Assembly: GCF_963924675.1 (NCBI RefSeq) | Contig: NC_089220.1 | Location: 52,338,639 to 52,402,638, forward strand | DNA from: Phocoena phocoena | Lineage: Eukaryota; Chordata; Mammalia; Artiodactyla; Phocoenidae | Direction: 5' to 3' | DNA length: 64,000 nt | The notes under the pieces: model-generated | Databases searched by the model: none | What the model was told of the DNA's origin: nothing | Seen by the model: the letters and a program-made list of their open reading frames with translations, nothing else | Position numbers and translations under genes: made by a program | In this document: positions 1-12,129 of the stretch, piece by piece | Position numbering within the stretch: the first letter of the stretch is position 1 | Layout: every line of letters begins with the position of its first letter

Positions 1-679
1 TCACTGGATATGTATCTAATATTCAAATGTCTGAGAGAATGTTTGATAGGATTAACTAGTCACTAAGCAGTATAGAACACCATTATGTTGCATGTATCTG
101 TCTATGGAGCACCATACATAGAGGCGTTATGCCAGGCTGCCTCTAAGGACTGGACAGTCCATAGATGGCAACATTTTGTCTCAGGCATGATCACAATCAG
201 CTGATGAAATATTCCTAATTAGAGTGGCTTATATGCATGAGAAATTCTTATGGATCTGTGTTCGGAACAATGTGATATGCTTCAATCACTTTCCGCTTAG
301 AACTTTACTGTTTCCTTTAGTAATCACAGATTGCATACAGTGACGAGTTAATACATGGACCTTATTAGACAAGCATTCAGTTTGCACCATCAATTAATGT
401 AGTATCTATCTCTTCAGCTTCTGAAACCTCTGCTTCAACTGTACCAGTGTGCGATGCCCTGAATTTCAGTCTCCATATTTCTCCTCTGTGCCTTTTTATA
501 GATAATAAATAGCCATCCCTCTCTTCCCTCCACAGAAAACCATAGCTTTTTTTTTTGTCAAGTTAACTCATTTTATTACTTCCAAGGCTCACGACTCTAA
601 CATTTGCCTCATTAAATCCAAATAAATTAACCTTTTCTTTAAATTATCCATCTCTTTATTTTGTATTTCACCAATACTC
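1..679. other. AT-rich sequence, no gene seen
   Basis: No coding region or repeat that I can name. There is a short T run near 547. Open frames are short and have no recognisable protein similarity. Confidence 0.5.
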
Positions 680-1138
680 TTAAAGAAAAATTATTCATGA
701 CGCTTATTGAAGACAGTAAGGCAGACTTTATTCAGGGGCCTACTACATGGGGTTTTGTGAGGACAGAGATTGGACTCAACTCAAGACACAATGAGGAAAG
801 GTCGGAATCGATAGCCAAGTTGCAAAGTGGGAGTCAATGGATGGAAAATTGCTAAGAGGATATATCATATCACTGGTAAGGGGGAATTCTGACTAAATGA
901 CCTAACAGGATTCTTGCTGAAAGGAGGCCAGAGGGATAAACATCACCTGGGGGACTGTGGGGGTTGAGGGACTTGATCAGATATCTAGAATGAGCAGATA
1001 CCAAGGTGGGGGATTGTGGTCGGACTGACTTAGCAGGATTCTTGCTAATATTGGACAATGCAGAGAAGAACATGAAAGCTCAAAAGTCAGGGTCTAGTTG
1101 AAAGGAGAATTCAGAGGAACCTGACTAAAGTTTTGTCA
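680..1138 (-). mobile_element. Solitary retroviral LTR (ERV1-like)
   Basis: Read on the minus strand, this begins TGACAAAAC and runs about 460 bases. A polyadenylation signal AATAAA (plus-strand TTTATT at 728-733) sits about 50 bases before a U5-like end rich in TTTCTTTAA. This layout, with AATAAAGTCTG just before a short U5, is typical of class I endogenous retrovirus LTRs. Inside the presumed U3 a segment containing AGGATTCTTGCT occurs twice (about 906-917 and 1029-1040), as U3 repeats often do. No gag, pol or env sequence adjoins it, so it would be a solo LTR. I found no convincing target-site duplication and cannot name the subfamily. Confidence 0.55.
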
Positions 1139-1145
1139 AGGAGAG

Positions 1146-1163
1146 ATTTTTTTTTTTTTTTTT
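1146..1163. repeat. Poly(T) tract
   Basis: An uninterrupted T run next to the 5' edge of the LTR-like element. It may be the tail of a small minus-strand retroinsertion, but no body is recognisable. Confidence 0.7.
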
Positions 1164-2945
1164 GATCAATTCTTATTGGTACTCTATACTTGTAACATGC
1201 TGATTTTTTTTTAACTGATTAAAATTAATCTTTAGGAAGGTTCATGTTTGTTTTTTTGCTCTCTCTAACTGAATTGGAAAGTGCCTCAAGACTATGCATT
1301 TTTATATTTTCTGCACCCTTCTATAATGCCTAAGTCAGTCCCTGTGCAAAGTGACTGCTCAATAAACTCTTGCTCTGGAACTCGTAACATGGTTTTGCTG
1401 GAAAGCTGTGATATGTATGACATGCCAACATAGACATCTCATGCAAGAGCAATTGCACAAAAACAAAGGGGTCAAAGGAAATCAGCAAGTATTTCCCAAA
1501 TTTTAATATTCCCTATTGAGGAGAAAACAAATAAATAAAGTCAGAGAAGATAGTGTTTTGGAAATTAACAGTAAATGGAAATTGTAGAAAACAAGTTTGT
1601 GCTTGTGAGAAATCTGTGTTTATAATTTTTTTTTAATTGAAAAAGAGAACAAATCTAGGTCTGAGTTTGACCAACAATAGTTGGGTTACACAGCTGTAAT
1701 TTTTATTTTTCCTTTTTGTTAGATATATGGGCCTTTATGTACGGTTGACATGTCAGTACAGATGATGATGATATTTACCAGGAAAACAAGTGTGGAACGA
1801 GTATGTGTAAAACATTTGACTCATTTATAGGAGGTGAGCTCCAGCATCAGTTGCATTTTTTTCTTTTTTGCAGTAACTCGACACTATGCATGTAGGATTT
1901 CAAAAATAAATGATCAAAACCCTCAAACTAATTCAAATTCAATTAGCATGAAATAAAATTGATGAACATGCTTTGAGATTGAAGCATTGGAATAAATAGC
2001 ATTTTCTGTTTAAGTGAAATTCTGCAAAATGCCTTTTCATTGTTTTGAAAATATTGGACAGAAATCTTTTCTGTTTTATAAAGCGAATACAATGGAATTT
2101 TATTTTCCTGATGATTCAGAAACATGTGTTTTTGTAAAGATGGATAGAACTCAGTTGGCTGATCGACCTGAAAGGAAACTGACTAGATAGGAGCAAGCCA
2201 AGTTTTCCAAATGGTCATAGACTACCCACTGAGCACCGGGTACTTTTTGTGTCTGTGTGTTGTGCTTTTTCCTGAAAAGCACACATAAGACACACAAAAA
2301 TGAAGAGCAACCCTAGGAAATAACATCAGAACATTTAATAAATATGCAAAATTAATTACCTCCTAAACTCTAAAAACTGTCATTTTAGAGGTTAAAGAAG
2401 AGGAGAGACATGACTTCTAGTTAGAATAATTAGGAAAAGTTTTACAAAATAGGTAAAAATTTAGATCTGGATAATTGTGAGGATTGGGACAAGTAAAATG
2501 TCATTATATCGTTTAATGGAAAGGAAAATTATAGAATGTGTATAATCAGGGAAGCAGAGAAAAATAAATTAAAAATTAATCTTATTTTTTCTTAAAAAAA
2601 AGACTGACATTAGGAAAAAGGCAGATTTAGGGAAAACATGTTATTTCAAATATACATCAGTTTTACTGAAATAGAAGGAAGATGAAGCCAGATTAAGAAG
2701 GCTCTTAAAGGTCAAGTTAAAGCATTTCGAGTTTATTTGGCAAATGAATACCATAATCTGGCATTGAAGACCTGAAGTATATTTTAGAAAGGTAAAACAG
2801 GCTGTAGTATGTGGTAAAAAGATCAATTGAAGTGATAAGGGGTGTGATTAACATGGAAATTGCAGGACTAAAGAAATTTTAAAAAGAATTAACTATTATT
2901 GACTCATTTTTTAAAAAGAAGGCACTATATTAGACTTTTTTTTTA
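1164..2945. other. Unique AT-rich sequence, possible L2 tail
   Basis: No gene is seen. Around 1245-1385 the sequence resembles a worn L2 LINE 3' end, with a phrase like the 'tgcctaa...cagtccctgtgcaaagtgactgctcaataaa' tail. That call is weak. An imperfect hairpin lies at 2249-2302. The rest shows nothing I recognise. Confidence 0.4.
2249..2302. repeat. Imperfect inverted repeat
   Basis: The left arm begins TTTTTGTGT and ends GTGCTTTT. The right arm begins AAAAGCAC and ends ACACAAAAA. The two arm ends pair over 8-9 bases each, with a mismatched centre and a short loop. It may be a chance palindrome or the worn remains of a small DNA transposon. Confidence 0.4.
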
Positions 2946-2949
2946 ATTA

Positions 2950-3135
2950 ATGATGACTAGTTTAACCCCCTTGCAGAACTACAAAATAGATACAATCTTC
3001 TCCACTTTGTCAGTGAGGAAATAGATTTAGAAATGTTAAGAAAGTGATCAAGTAAAATCTTAGAAAACAGTTAAGCCAAAATTCAAGATAAACTCTGTTT
3101 GACTTCAAAATTCAAGCTCTTAGCATTAAAACACT
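2950..3135 (-). repeat. MIR SINE, antisense, diverged
   Basis: The order of motifs matches an antisense MIR: a 'cagtgaggaaatagatttagaaatgttaagaaagtgatcaag'-like core, then a worn copy of the 'aactctg...gactccaaa' tRNA-side segment. Divergence is high, as expected for this ancient family. Confidence 0.5.
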
Positions 3136-3374
3136 GGAAAACAAACAAACAAAAAAACTTTGTAATGTTGATAAATGATTTGTTATGAGGATGAGGTCAG
3201 GTTAAAAGAAAACTGACTTGAAGATGACTATGGCTGGGAGGGGGAACATTTGGGTGGGTAATAAGTTTTATATTTAATCCACTTGACATCTAATAATATA
3301 TGGGTATGGGTATACATTTTGGAAGACATACCATTACAAATACCAGACTGGAACAGAAAGGTTCACATATTTCT

Positions 3375-3566
3375 TTTTTTTTTTTTTAACGTCTTTATTG
3401 GAGTATAATTGCTTTACAGTGTTGTGTTAGCTTCTGCTGTATAACAAACTGAATCAGCTATATGTATACATATATCCCCATATCCCCTCCCTCTTGCGTT
3501 TCCCTCCCACCCTCCCTACCCCACCCCTCTAGGTGGTCACAAAGCACCAAGCTGATCTCCCTGGGA
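3375..3566 (-). mobile_element. L1 3' end, 5'-truncated
   Basis: A poly(T) run is followed by the antisense of a cetartiodactyl L1 3' UTR (motifs GTCTTTATTGGAGTATAATT and 'tgaatcagctatatgtatac'). It is an insertion of about 190 bases. The 12-base duplication TCACATATTTCT flanks it at 3363-3374 and 3567-3578, which marks target-primed reverse transcription. It contains only 3' UTR and no ORF2. It is the same family as the long element at 53982-61280. Confidence 0.9.
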
Positions 3567-3579
3567 TCACATATTTCTA

Positions 3580-4530
3580 ATTCTAAATAATAACTTTCAC
3601 CAGGTTGAGGAGGAAATGTGCAGAAAACCATAGAAGCAAATCCAGTCTGTGTTTTTTCCAGCACCTGCAACTTTCCCTTGCTCGTATATAACACCCCTAA
3701 ATTGATCTGTCACCGATTTAGAAACTATTTTGATGTTTAATTTGAAAATGTAAGTGGCTGAATTCCTTGCCAAAAAACCATGTTTGGAAAACCGTAATCT
3801 GAAAATAGATATTCATGCAGTAATTGTAATTCCCCATGGAGTAAGAATAGGTTTGAAAATCTTAAACATTTATCAGAGACGATCAGGAGCCCTGCCCAGA
3901 CTGAAAATTAGAGTATTATATCACATTTTCCTTATGTCTGACAAACATTTATACAGAACAGAGAGGAGAACTAAAAATTGAGGAAAAAGGCATCTGAAGA
4001 GTCAAAACTGATCTCACAATATGTAAGCATTTTAGGTCAGGTACATTATTCATGGGAATTCATGCTTTCTCTTAAATGAGATTTATTCTTTTACTCTTAT
4101 TTAGTTGTATATTTAATGAGATTTACTGTCAAAGAAAATTAGTGAGAAATCTTACGGGAACTTCTGTTTTAATCCTTATTTATGTTAATATGATATTTAA
4201 ACTATATTATATCATAATATTAAATATGACATTTATATTATTGATATACAATTTGCAAGAAAGGTATGCCATATTTTTATTGGACACTGCTGAAAAAGTC
4301 AAGTAGGTTTATAACAAAGTTTAGAATTTTTTTCTAACCAAAATATCTAAAGTTGAAAAGATAGTGTTGACATTTTAAGTGGAAATTTTCAACCAACAGG
4401 AAGTTTCACTGATATGGAATACCTTATTCTTGTTTGATGCTAGATTATAAGGTATTTAATTTAATGAGCATAACACTTATAAATTAATTTTTTAGGAGGC
4501 ATTTTGCTCCAGAAAATGTCATCCTAGCTT
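3580..4530. other. AT-rich sequence, no gene seen
   Basis: Two open frames (75 and 76 codons) occur but look random: composition is AT-biased and no domain is recognisable. No repeat was identified. Confidence 0.5.
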
Positions 4531-4532
4531 TT

Positions 4533-5300
4533 TTTTTTTTTTCAGGCTTTTTGAGCTATCATTCAGATACCATACAACTCATCCACTTAAAGTATGCAGT
4601 TGAATGTTTTTCAGTATATTCACAGGGCTGTGCAACCATCAGCACAATCTAATTTTAGAATATTTTTGTCCCCATCAAAAGAAACCCTCTACCTGCTATC
4701 AGACATTCATCAGCCTCCTCTTGTCAGTCCCCTCAGCCCTAGCCAACCACTAATCTACTTCCTGTCTCTATAGATGCCTCTTCTAGACACCTCATATATA
4801 GGTATGATACACTATGTTTTTTTTGTGACTAGCTTTTTTTTTTTTTTTTGCGGTACGCGGGCCTCTCACTGTTGTGGCCTCTCCCATTGTGGAGCGCAGG
4901 CTCCGGACGCGCAGGCTCAGCGTCCATGGCTCACGGGCCTAGCCGCTCCGCGGCATGTGGGATCTTCACGTACCAGGGCACGAGCCCGTGTCCCCTGCAT
5001 TGGCAGGCAGACTCTTAACCACTGCGCCACCAGGGAAGCCCGTGACTAGCTTCTTTTACTTAGCATCATGTTTTTAAAGTTCAGCCATGGTGTAGCATGT
5101 ATCAATACTTAATTTCTTTTTACTATTAATTAATATTCCATTGTATGGCTATGTTCCATTTTATTTATCCAGTCATCAAGTTGATGGATATCTGATTGTT
5201 TCTACATTTTGGGTGTTATAAATAATGATGCCATAAATGTTTGTTTACACATTCTCTTGAATATATTACCTAGGATCACAGATATTTTTGAACTGATATC
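4533..5300 (-). mobile_element. Old L1M fragment (ORF2 3' part), antisense
   Basis: After a poly(T) run the sequence is the antisense of a mammalian-wide L1 3' region. Recognisable phrases are 'gtgcaaccatcagcacaatctaattttag' style text near 4629, AACCACTAATCTACTTCCTG near 4745, and AATATTCCATTGTATGG near 5132. It is split by the CHR-1 at 4836-5041: the phrase GTGACTAGCTT on either side is one L1 position duplicated by that insertion. Substitution is heavy and no frame is intact. Confidence 0.8.
4836..5041 (-). mobile_element. CHR-1 SINE
   Basis: A tRNA-Glu-derived cetartiodactyl SINE in reverse. It has a poly(T) tail, then GCGGTACGCGGGCCTCTCAC, ending CCACCAGGGAAGCCC. The flanking 11-base duplication GTGACTAGCTT is at 4825-4835 and 5042-5052. 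It sits inside the older L1M. The 91-codon frame across it is an artefact of the SINE. Confidence 0.95.
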
Positions 5301-5379
5301 CTAGGACTTGATTTATACACTTTATCTCTTACCAGTATTAATCATTTTAAATGTCACAATATTTTTCCAAATTAATGAA

Positions 5380-6420
5380 ATGAATTAGTGCTGATATATA
5401 TAAAAAGCAAAAGCAATTAATAATCTCCCCCATCCTTTCTTCTTTTCATCAAACCCTCCAAATAACCAAAGGTAATAGCCTAATGTATGTCATTCCATAT
5501 CCCATTACTGTTCTCACATGCTAACAAACATAAAATCTACATACAAACTTATACAAACACAAAATTATATATGCACACATATGAGGGTTTGTTGTATGAC
5601 TTTTTAAAATGGAATAATACTGTTGTTTGCACTTCTCTGCAATGCAAATTGTTTTTCTCATTTAAAAATATACCATGAGTATTCTTCTAGGCCAGAAGAT
5701 GTAGCTTTAACTCATTCTTCTAAATGATGACACAATGTTCCACAAAACTGGTATAACAGTATTTATATAAACATTTCCCTCATTGAGTATTCAAATTTAG
5801 TTGCTTTGCCTCTTAATTTGTCACAGCTATAAAGAAAGCTACAGTAATCATTCTTGTACATATGCTTTTTATAAATAATATGTTAACTTCTATAGGCTTG
5901 CTTCCATAAAACAGAGTTGCTAAGTCAATAGTCATCCTTAATTTTAATATATATTGTTAAATTTATTTTCAAAAACATATATAGCAATTCACACTCCAAA
6001 GTAACAGTTCATGAGAGTAACTTTCACAGACTCTCCACCAACACTGGATATAGTCGATCTTTTTAAATTTGCCAATTTTATGTGTCTATTTCATTGTTGA
6101 TACAATTTGAATTTCTCTGACTGCACATAAGAGGGGACATCTTTTCATATGTTGATTAGCAATTTAAATTTCCTCTTCTGTGAACTGCTAATTATTTTCC
6201 TTTGCCCTTTTTCCATCAAGTTTGTTTGCTTTCTTCTTACAACTTATTGGAGCTCTCTATGTTAGGGATATTAATATCTGCTTATCATTTGTGTTGCAAA
6301 TATTTTATCATTTGTTTTTTGAATTTGTTGTCTTTTACCATATAAATTTTTTTAATGTATTCATATATGTCTATTCTTTTTTTCTTTCAGTCATTTTAGT
6401 TGCTTAAGAAAGTTTCTTCT
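5380..6420 (-). mobile_element. Very old L1 (L1M/HAL1-like), antisense
   Basis: Diverged antisense L1 text: 'cactgttccacaaaactggtataacag'-like sequence near 5735, then CTCTCCACCAACACTGGATA near 6033, and 'cttttcatatgttgattagcaatt...ttcctcttctgtgaactgc' near 6142-6190. These follow the order expected in the 3' half of antisense ORF2. It may be two elements. No coding capacity remains. Confidence 0.6.
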
Positions 6421-6429
6421 ACACACTAG

Positions 6430-8055
6430 TAATAGGAGTATTTTCATACTTTTTTATTAAATTTATTTCAACTGGTATTATGTTCAAGCAAAAGAACATA
6501 ATGTTTTTAAGGTATTCAGTAATTAACTGCAGTGAATATATAATATCCAACATTTTCTTCAAAGTTCCTTTCTAAATATTGAATGCTTTATAAAATCTCA
6601 GAATATTTTACAAAATGAAATTATATACATTTTGTCTTTATATTATGTTTCAAAATGAATAATGAAAAATGGCAGTATATATTATAAATGTTTAATTCAA
6701 AAAACACAGGCTACTTAAAATGCTATCAGATATACAATGTAAAATAATACTAATAGATATTTTTATCCAAAAAGGAGAAATACTGATTTATATGATGCCG
6801 TAATATAAAATAACAAGTTGTAGAACTAGAAATCATCTTGGTGTATATTATTTTCTGGTACCCTTTCAATGAAAATGAGAATCCATTATTCTTACAGTTG
6901 GAAAACAATTAGGCTATGGAAAATATTTAATTTATATGAAACCTCTTGATTAGTATTTTTGGGATGAGGGAATTGCAGGAATATTATCATCTAGGAAACA
7001 ACTTTTTTGCATTATTATCCTCGAGCTATTTATCTGATTCTGTGCTTCTCTTTGTTCTATTCAGAATATTAAAATGTTCCTGGGGATAGAGATGATTAAT
7101 TACTATCTATAATGTTAATATTTTATGAGAAAATATATTAAATCCTATCTTGAATACAATTTATGGCTGGAGAGAGTCAATACATTAATTTACAGGACTA
7201 AGAGAGATTGATACTTCCAGTAGGTAACTTGGGTGTATATTTGAGAATTTATGTAGTGACTTTAGGTTTTACAATTTTATACTAAAATTTAGTAGCTCTT
7301 TCTTTCATTGAATTAGAAAGTTCAGTATTTGAAAATGGCTCATACATAGTTTTTAAAAGGTCATAATTGTTACTCTAATAATAAAATCTTTTAAACTAGA
7401 CTGCCTATGAAAAAAAAAAATCCCATATCGTACCACTGAATTTTGGTTTATAATTTAGTTTGAGAGAAGAATAAAAGTATCTCCTGCTTTTCAAGTTTAT
7501 TTCAAATTGTAAAATAATTTTATGTGACTCCTTTTTCATCCTCTATTTTATTCTGGTTTCTTTTACAGACTTTTTCAATTCGAGGTATTTTACAATTCCT
7601 TTTGTGCTATCTACTAGATGTGAGATATATATGCAACTCTTGATGATTTTTTTATAAAGTTGGAGATATAAAATGTACACTCAAGAAGGTATTAACTAGA
7701 GAAAGAGGAGACAAATTTTTATAAATGTTTATTAGGTAGTGTAAGATCAACTTAGTAAAACAGAAATACAGAAAAGAATGTACCACTTGAGGTTTGAAAG
7801 TCATTAGAAACTTAAAGCAAGTGTTTGATTTGTTTAAAAGCGAGTATTACCTGAGCAAAAGGGAAAAAGCAGAAATGAGTAGGTGCTATATGCTTGGAAG
7901 ATGTTGGGGTAGGATATGTGACACTAATAATTTACAAAATTATTGATGGACTTTTATGAATGTAGCAACACAGTGAGTATTTCAATGGCTAATCAGTTTG
8001 AATAACATGATATAAACAAAACTATTTAGGTGAATAGCATAATCTTTCAATTAAT
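6430..8055. other. Long AT-rich stretch, no gene seen
   Basis: No coding sequence, RNA gene or nameable repeat is visible. The base composition is strongly AT. Confidence 0.5.
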
Positions 8056-8068
8056 TTGAGGAGAATAT

Positions 8069-8400
8069 ATTTTTTAAAATAGATTTATTTATTTACTTTT
8101 GGCTGCATTGGGCCTTCATTGCTGCGTGCGGGCTTCCTCTAGTTGTGGCGAGGGGGGGTCACTCTCCATTGCAGTGCACGGGCCTCTCATTGTGGTGGCC
8201 CACCCTTGTTGCAGAGCACGGGCTCCAGGTGCGCAGGCTTCAGTAGTTGTGGCTCATGGGCTCTAGAGCGCAGCCTCAGCAGTTGTGGTACACGGGCTTA
8301 GTTGCTCCGCGGCATGTAGGATCCTCCTGGACCAGGGCTTGAACCCATGTCCCTGCATTGGCAGGCAGATTCCCAACCACTGCGCCACCAGGGAAGTCCC
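8069..8400 (-). mobile_element. CHR-2 SINE
   Basis: The longer (about 330-base) CHR family in reverse: an AT-rich tail, then GGCTGCATTGGGCCTTCATT, repeated 'agttgtgg' units, and the tRNA-like end ACTGCGCCACCAGGGAAGTC. The target duplication TTGAGGAGAATAT is at 8056-8068 and 8401-8413. It shows more substitutions than the CHR-1 copies. Confidence 0.93.
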
Positions 8401-8649
8401 TTGAGGAGAATATTTAACATAGAATATTATAACTTGTGCATCAATTTCTTTCTAGATGTCCAAACACAAAACTTTACTCACATTTATACATACACAAACA
8501 ATAAACAGACCTACAAAATATTCATTCAAAATCAGATCATTGATCAACTCCCTTTTCCTAGGAGAAGCGTTTTGTCACCTATCTTAAATATCAACCCTCC
8601 ATGCACACATATTCAGCCTTCTCTATGTTCTAACTCTGCTTTTGATTTT

Positions 8650-8860
8650 TTTTTTTTTTTTTTTTTTTGCGGTACGTGGGCCTCTCACTGTTGTGGCCTC
8701 TCCCGTTGCGGAGCACAGGCTCCAGACGCGCAGGCTCAGCGGCCATGGCTCACGGTCCCAGCCGCTCTGTGGCATGTGGGATCTTCCTGGACCGGGGCAC
8801 AAACCCATGAACCCTGCATTGGTAGGTGGACTCTCAACCACTGTGCCACCAGAGAAGCCC
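8650..8860 (-). mobile_element. CHR-1 SINE
   Basis: A T tail, then GCGGTACGTGGGCCTCTCAC, and the end CCACCAGAGAAGCCC. The 13-base duplication TGCTTTTGATTTT is at 8637-8649 and 8863-8875. It lies 250 bases from the preceding CHR-2 in the same orientation. Open frames of up to 174 codons here are SINE artefacts. Confidence 0.94.
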
Positions 8861-8889
8861 TATGCTTTTGATTTTATCTTCAAACATTT

Positions 8890-9060
8890 GTCAACACGTG
8901 CCATTATATTATATAATTATTTGTTATTTTCTCTTTCCCGGGAATGTAAATTCCATGAGAGCAAAGGCTCTGTTTCACCCCTGGATCCCATCACCCACAA
9001 CAATACTAAACTCATGGTATCTTTGTAAATAACTGTTGAGTCCATTATTGAATGATTGAA
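8890..9060 (+). repeat. L2 LINE 3' end, diverged
   Basis: The text resembles the L2 3' terminus: 'aatgtaaattccatgagagcaaaggctctgtttcacccctggatcccatcacc', then a tail ending in repeated 'attgaatgattgaatt'. The upstream CHR-1 is inserted near or within it. Fragment limits are approximate. Confidence 0.55.
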
Positions 9061-9069
9061 TTCATTATT

Positions 9070-9644
9070 CCTTGAATGATGTTGAGAAAAAGATTACCAT
9101 TTAGGGAAAAAACAACAGAAAAGGAATAAACCTCATACATTACTTCTTTTTTCAAAATAAAACGTCAGAATGATTAGAGTTTTTCTTTTTTTAAAATGAC
9201 CACAAAATGGAATGAGAAATAATCTTTTAAGCATTAAAACTAGAAACAACATACAGGAAAAATTTTACTTATATGATTACCTAAATGTCTAGAAGCCTGT
9301 ATACACAAAATTATCATAAACCAATTAAAAACTAAGTGGCTAGTTGGTTGCAATATTTCCTACTAATATATAAATGAGATAATATTTTTAATATAAAATG
9401 AGTGTACAAATCATGATGAAAATATTCAGCCTTTCTAAATGATTCATCTAAAAGCTAGGCAAAATGATTAAAATATTTAAAAGAAATACAAATGACAACT
9501 ATATTTATGAAAAAAATACCATATCTTGTTTTTAATCAGGTGAAAGTCAAAATAAAACCCTAGTGAGCACCATTTTTTATCCATCCTGTGACACCTTTTT
9601 TGTGGGGAGGGAGGTGAAAATCATGAGTTCTCAAACATTAGTAT
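9070..9644. other. AT-rich sequence, no gene seen
   Basis: No gene or nameable repeat was found between the L2 tail and the next SINE. Confidence 0.5.
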
Positions 9645-9658
9645 AAAGAGGGAATGAG

Positions 9659-9983
9659 GACTTCCCTGGTGGCACAGTGGTTAAGAACCCACCTGCTGGT
9701 GCAGGGGACCCAGGTTCGAGCCCTGGTCCAGGAAGATCCCACATTCCACAGAGCAACTAAGCCCGTGTGCCACAACTACTGAGTCCACATGCCACAGCTA
9801 CTGAAGCCCGCGTGCCTAGAACCTTTGCTCTGCAACAAGAGAAGCCACCACAATAAGCCTGTGCACCGCAACGAAGAGTAGCCCCTGCTCACCGCAACTA
9901 GAGAAAGCCCGCATGCAGCAACGAAGACCCAACGCAGCCAATACTGAATAAATAAATAAATAAATTTATTTAAAAAAGAAAAA
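9659..9983 (+). mobile_element. CHR-2 SINE
   Basis: The tRNA-like head ACTTCCCTGGTGGCACAGTG is followed by a B-box-like GGTTCGAGCCC, several 'ccacaactactgag' style units, and an (AAAT)n tail. The flanking duplication is imperfect: AAAGAGGGAATGAG at 9645-9658 and AAAGATCGAATGAG at 9984-9997. That suggests an older insertion than most CHR-1 copies here. Confidence 0.93.
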
Positions 9984-10019
9984 AAAGATCGAATGAGACA
10001 AATTACTGCCGGTTTTAAG

Positions 10020-10530
10020 GAGGCAATTCAGAAATTGTTTCAATCTTAAAAACATTCTTACCTTTGACCATGTACTTCCCCCTCCAGAATCTATTTAAGG
10101 GAATTTTCAGAGAGGTGGATTAAAACTTATATACAAAGATTTACAACGCAGCACGAGTTTTTGATTGTAAGATTACAAATATGTACAAAATTGGGAGAAA
10201 AATTAAATAATTGATATAATAAGTAAGTGTGCAGTTGTTTAAAATGAAGTTATCAGAGAACTTTTACTATCATTGGAAATATTTTATGTATAATGGTACA
10301 TGAGAAAAAAACTATAATGAAAAACTACATGCCCAGCATGTTTATCTATCTATCTATCTATCACATATCTTAACATAAAACACTGAATTGCATAGTAGTT
10401 ATTATCTCTGAATAATGTTATTATGGGCTGATTTTTCCTTTCATTTTTATAATTTTTGTTCATTTGTTCAGAATTGTCTTACATTGGGTACATACTATGT
10501 TTATAACCTAGAAAAAAGGGAATAAACATT
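10020..10530 (+). mobile_element. Old L1 3' end (L1M/HAL1-like), sense
   Basis: A diverged sense L1 3' region. It includes 'ttgaccatgtacttccccctccagaatct', 'gatttacaacgcagcacgagtttttgat', and an end resembling 'ttatgggctgatttttcctttcatttttataatttttg'. A short (TATC)n microsatellite interrupts it at 10341-10362. No frame is open for any length. Confidence 0.65.
10341..10362. repeat. (TATC)n microsatellite
   Basis: About five tandem TATC units inside the old L1 fragment. Confidence 0.9.
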
Positions 10531-10539
10531 ATATCAAAT

Positions 10540-12120
10540 TCAAATAATATATTTGAGTGCATGTATGGCATAAAATGGTGGGAATCACTTGCCAACTTTT
10601 TGAGATATAAATTTAGCCTTAATTTATTAAAGTTAGCAGGCAGGATAATGACTCTTTTTTAAGTGTAGTATTATATGACCTCTCTATGCACTTTATAATA
10701 AAACTTTAATTCACTTAAGTCTGAACTTAATTTTTTACATTAAGGACAGTGTAAACCTTGAATAAATAAAAAATATAATGGTATTCTTTAGAATAGATGG
10801 TGTTATTATAGTTACTATTTATGAAAATGAGATAAAATAGCTGGAGTTCTATATTTTAGATACTAAATAGAAAGTGACATGAAATTGCCATTGACCAGCG
10901 GTATTTTATGTTTCTTTCCACAAGTATATCATTGAGAACACAGATCTAATGAAGAAAATTTTAAATCTCTTTCTTTGTCTTTCAGCCATGCACTTACAAA
11001 ACAAAGATCCAATTGTATTAAACTGCATGATTATTCAATTCTATTTTCCTTTGTATCACTGTCTCGCCTTGATTGAAGAAATGTTTAATTTGCGAATGGA
11101 TCTTGTTAAAGTTAGTGTTTACTCTGTCTATAGCATCATTTATTCATTTCAGTTCCAGATTACTGTGGCATATCTTCCTTTTTTTTGAGGAGTGTGGATA
11201 ACATAGGGTAATTTACTTTGGTACTTTTAGGGGAAAAATAATAAATTTTATGTTTCAAGAACAGTTTGCCTTTGCAAAGATACATATTTACTTTCCCAGA
11301 TAATAAGAACATCGCCTCAGTAATTGACAAACTTATTTAGAGTCACCTAAGTCAAGTTTGGAGAAATGCCCAAAGGAAAATTGGCCAAGTAAGAGAATTA
11401 ACTAAAGCCGAGAAAACTGAATTTCAAAAAGGGATTAGAAGAGTAGGATGCACATGCTTGTAATTGTTGCTCTTGTTTCAATTAGATTTGTTTTTAGCAA
11501 ACTGTGGAAGAAAAAGAGCAACAATTTTTAAAATAGTTTCCCCATAATAGTCTGGTAGCTAATGGTCTATCATTCTGTAGTTTTACTTTGGGAACATATT
11601 GGCCGACAACTAGACAACTGACATTTGGTTACCTGGGAAAGAGTATTTTTGGTAGTACTAGAATCAAATTAATTCCATATGAAAATAGAAAGTAATTATA
11701 GCTTTAATTTAAAAGTATTTCCTAGATGGTGAAAAGAAGAGTTTACTACACTTTATTCCTTTATGAGCATCTTGGTTACCTGACCTCTTAATTGATTTCT
11801 TACTTCTTTATGGTACAGCCAAAGAGAAGCATCAAATACAATCAACCTTATCAGCACTCAGAATTATCAGATCAGAAACCATATTACATTAAAATATATC
11901 TAGTATCTGTCTTCTGTTATTTACTAGAAAATGGTGGATTTCATGAAGATTTTTTATTTTGGTTTGTGTCTTAAACTTAATTCAGAAAACAAGTCTTTTT
12001 TCAAAGTGAGAAACTTAGAACACTTTTATGCCCCTTCTGAATGTTGATAAGATTTAAGATATTTTAGGACTGTATGTTGGGTAGTAACTGCTGCTATTCA
12101 GAAAAGTAAGATAAAAATAA
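10540..12120. other. AT-rich sequence, no gene seen
   Basis: Frames at 10949-11188 and 11792-11974 are short and resemble nothing known. No nameable repeat. Confidence 0.5.
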
Positions 12121-12129
12121 GTGCTTCAG

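Noticed and set aside
8347..8871. A 174-codon open frame on the plus strand
   Set aside because: It runs through the CHR-2 end and a whole CHR-1. The same peptide text (CGLSRCGAQAPDAQAQ) recurs at each reverse CHR-1, so it is a SINE artefact.
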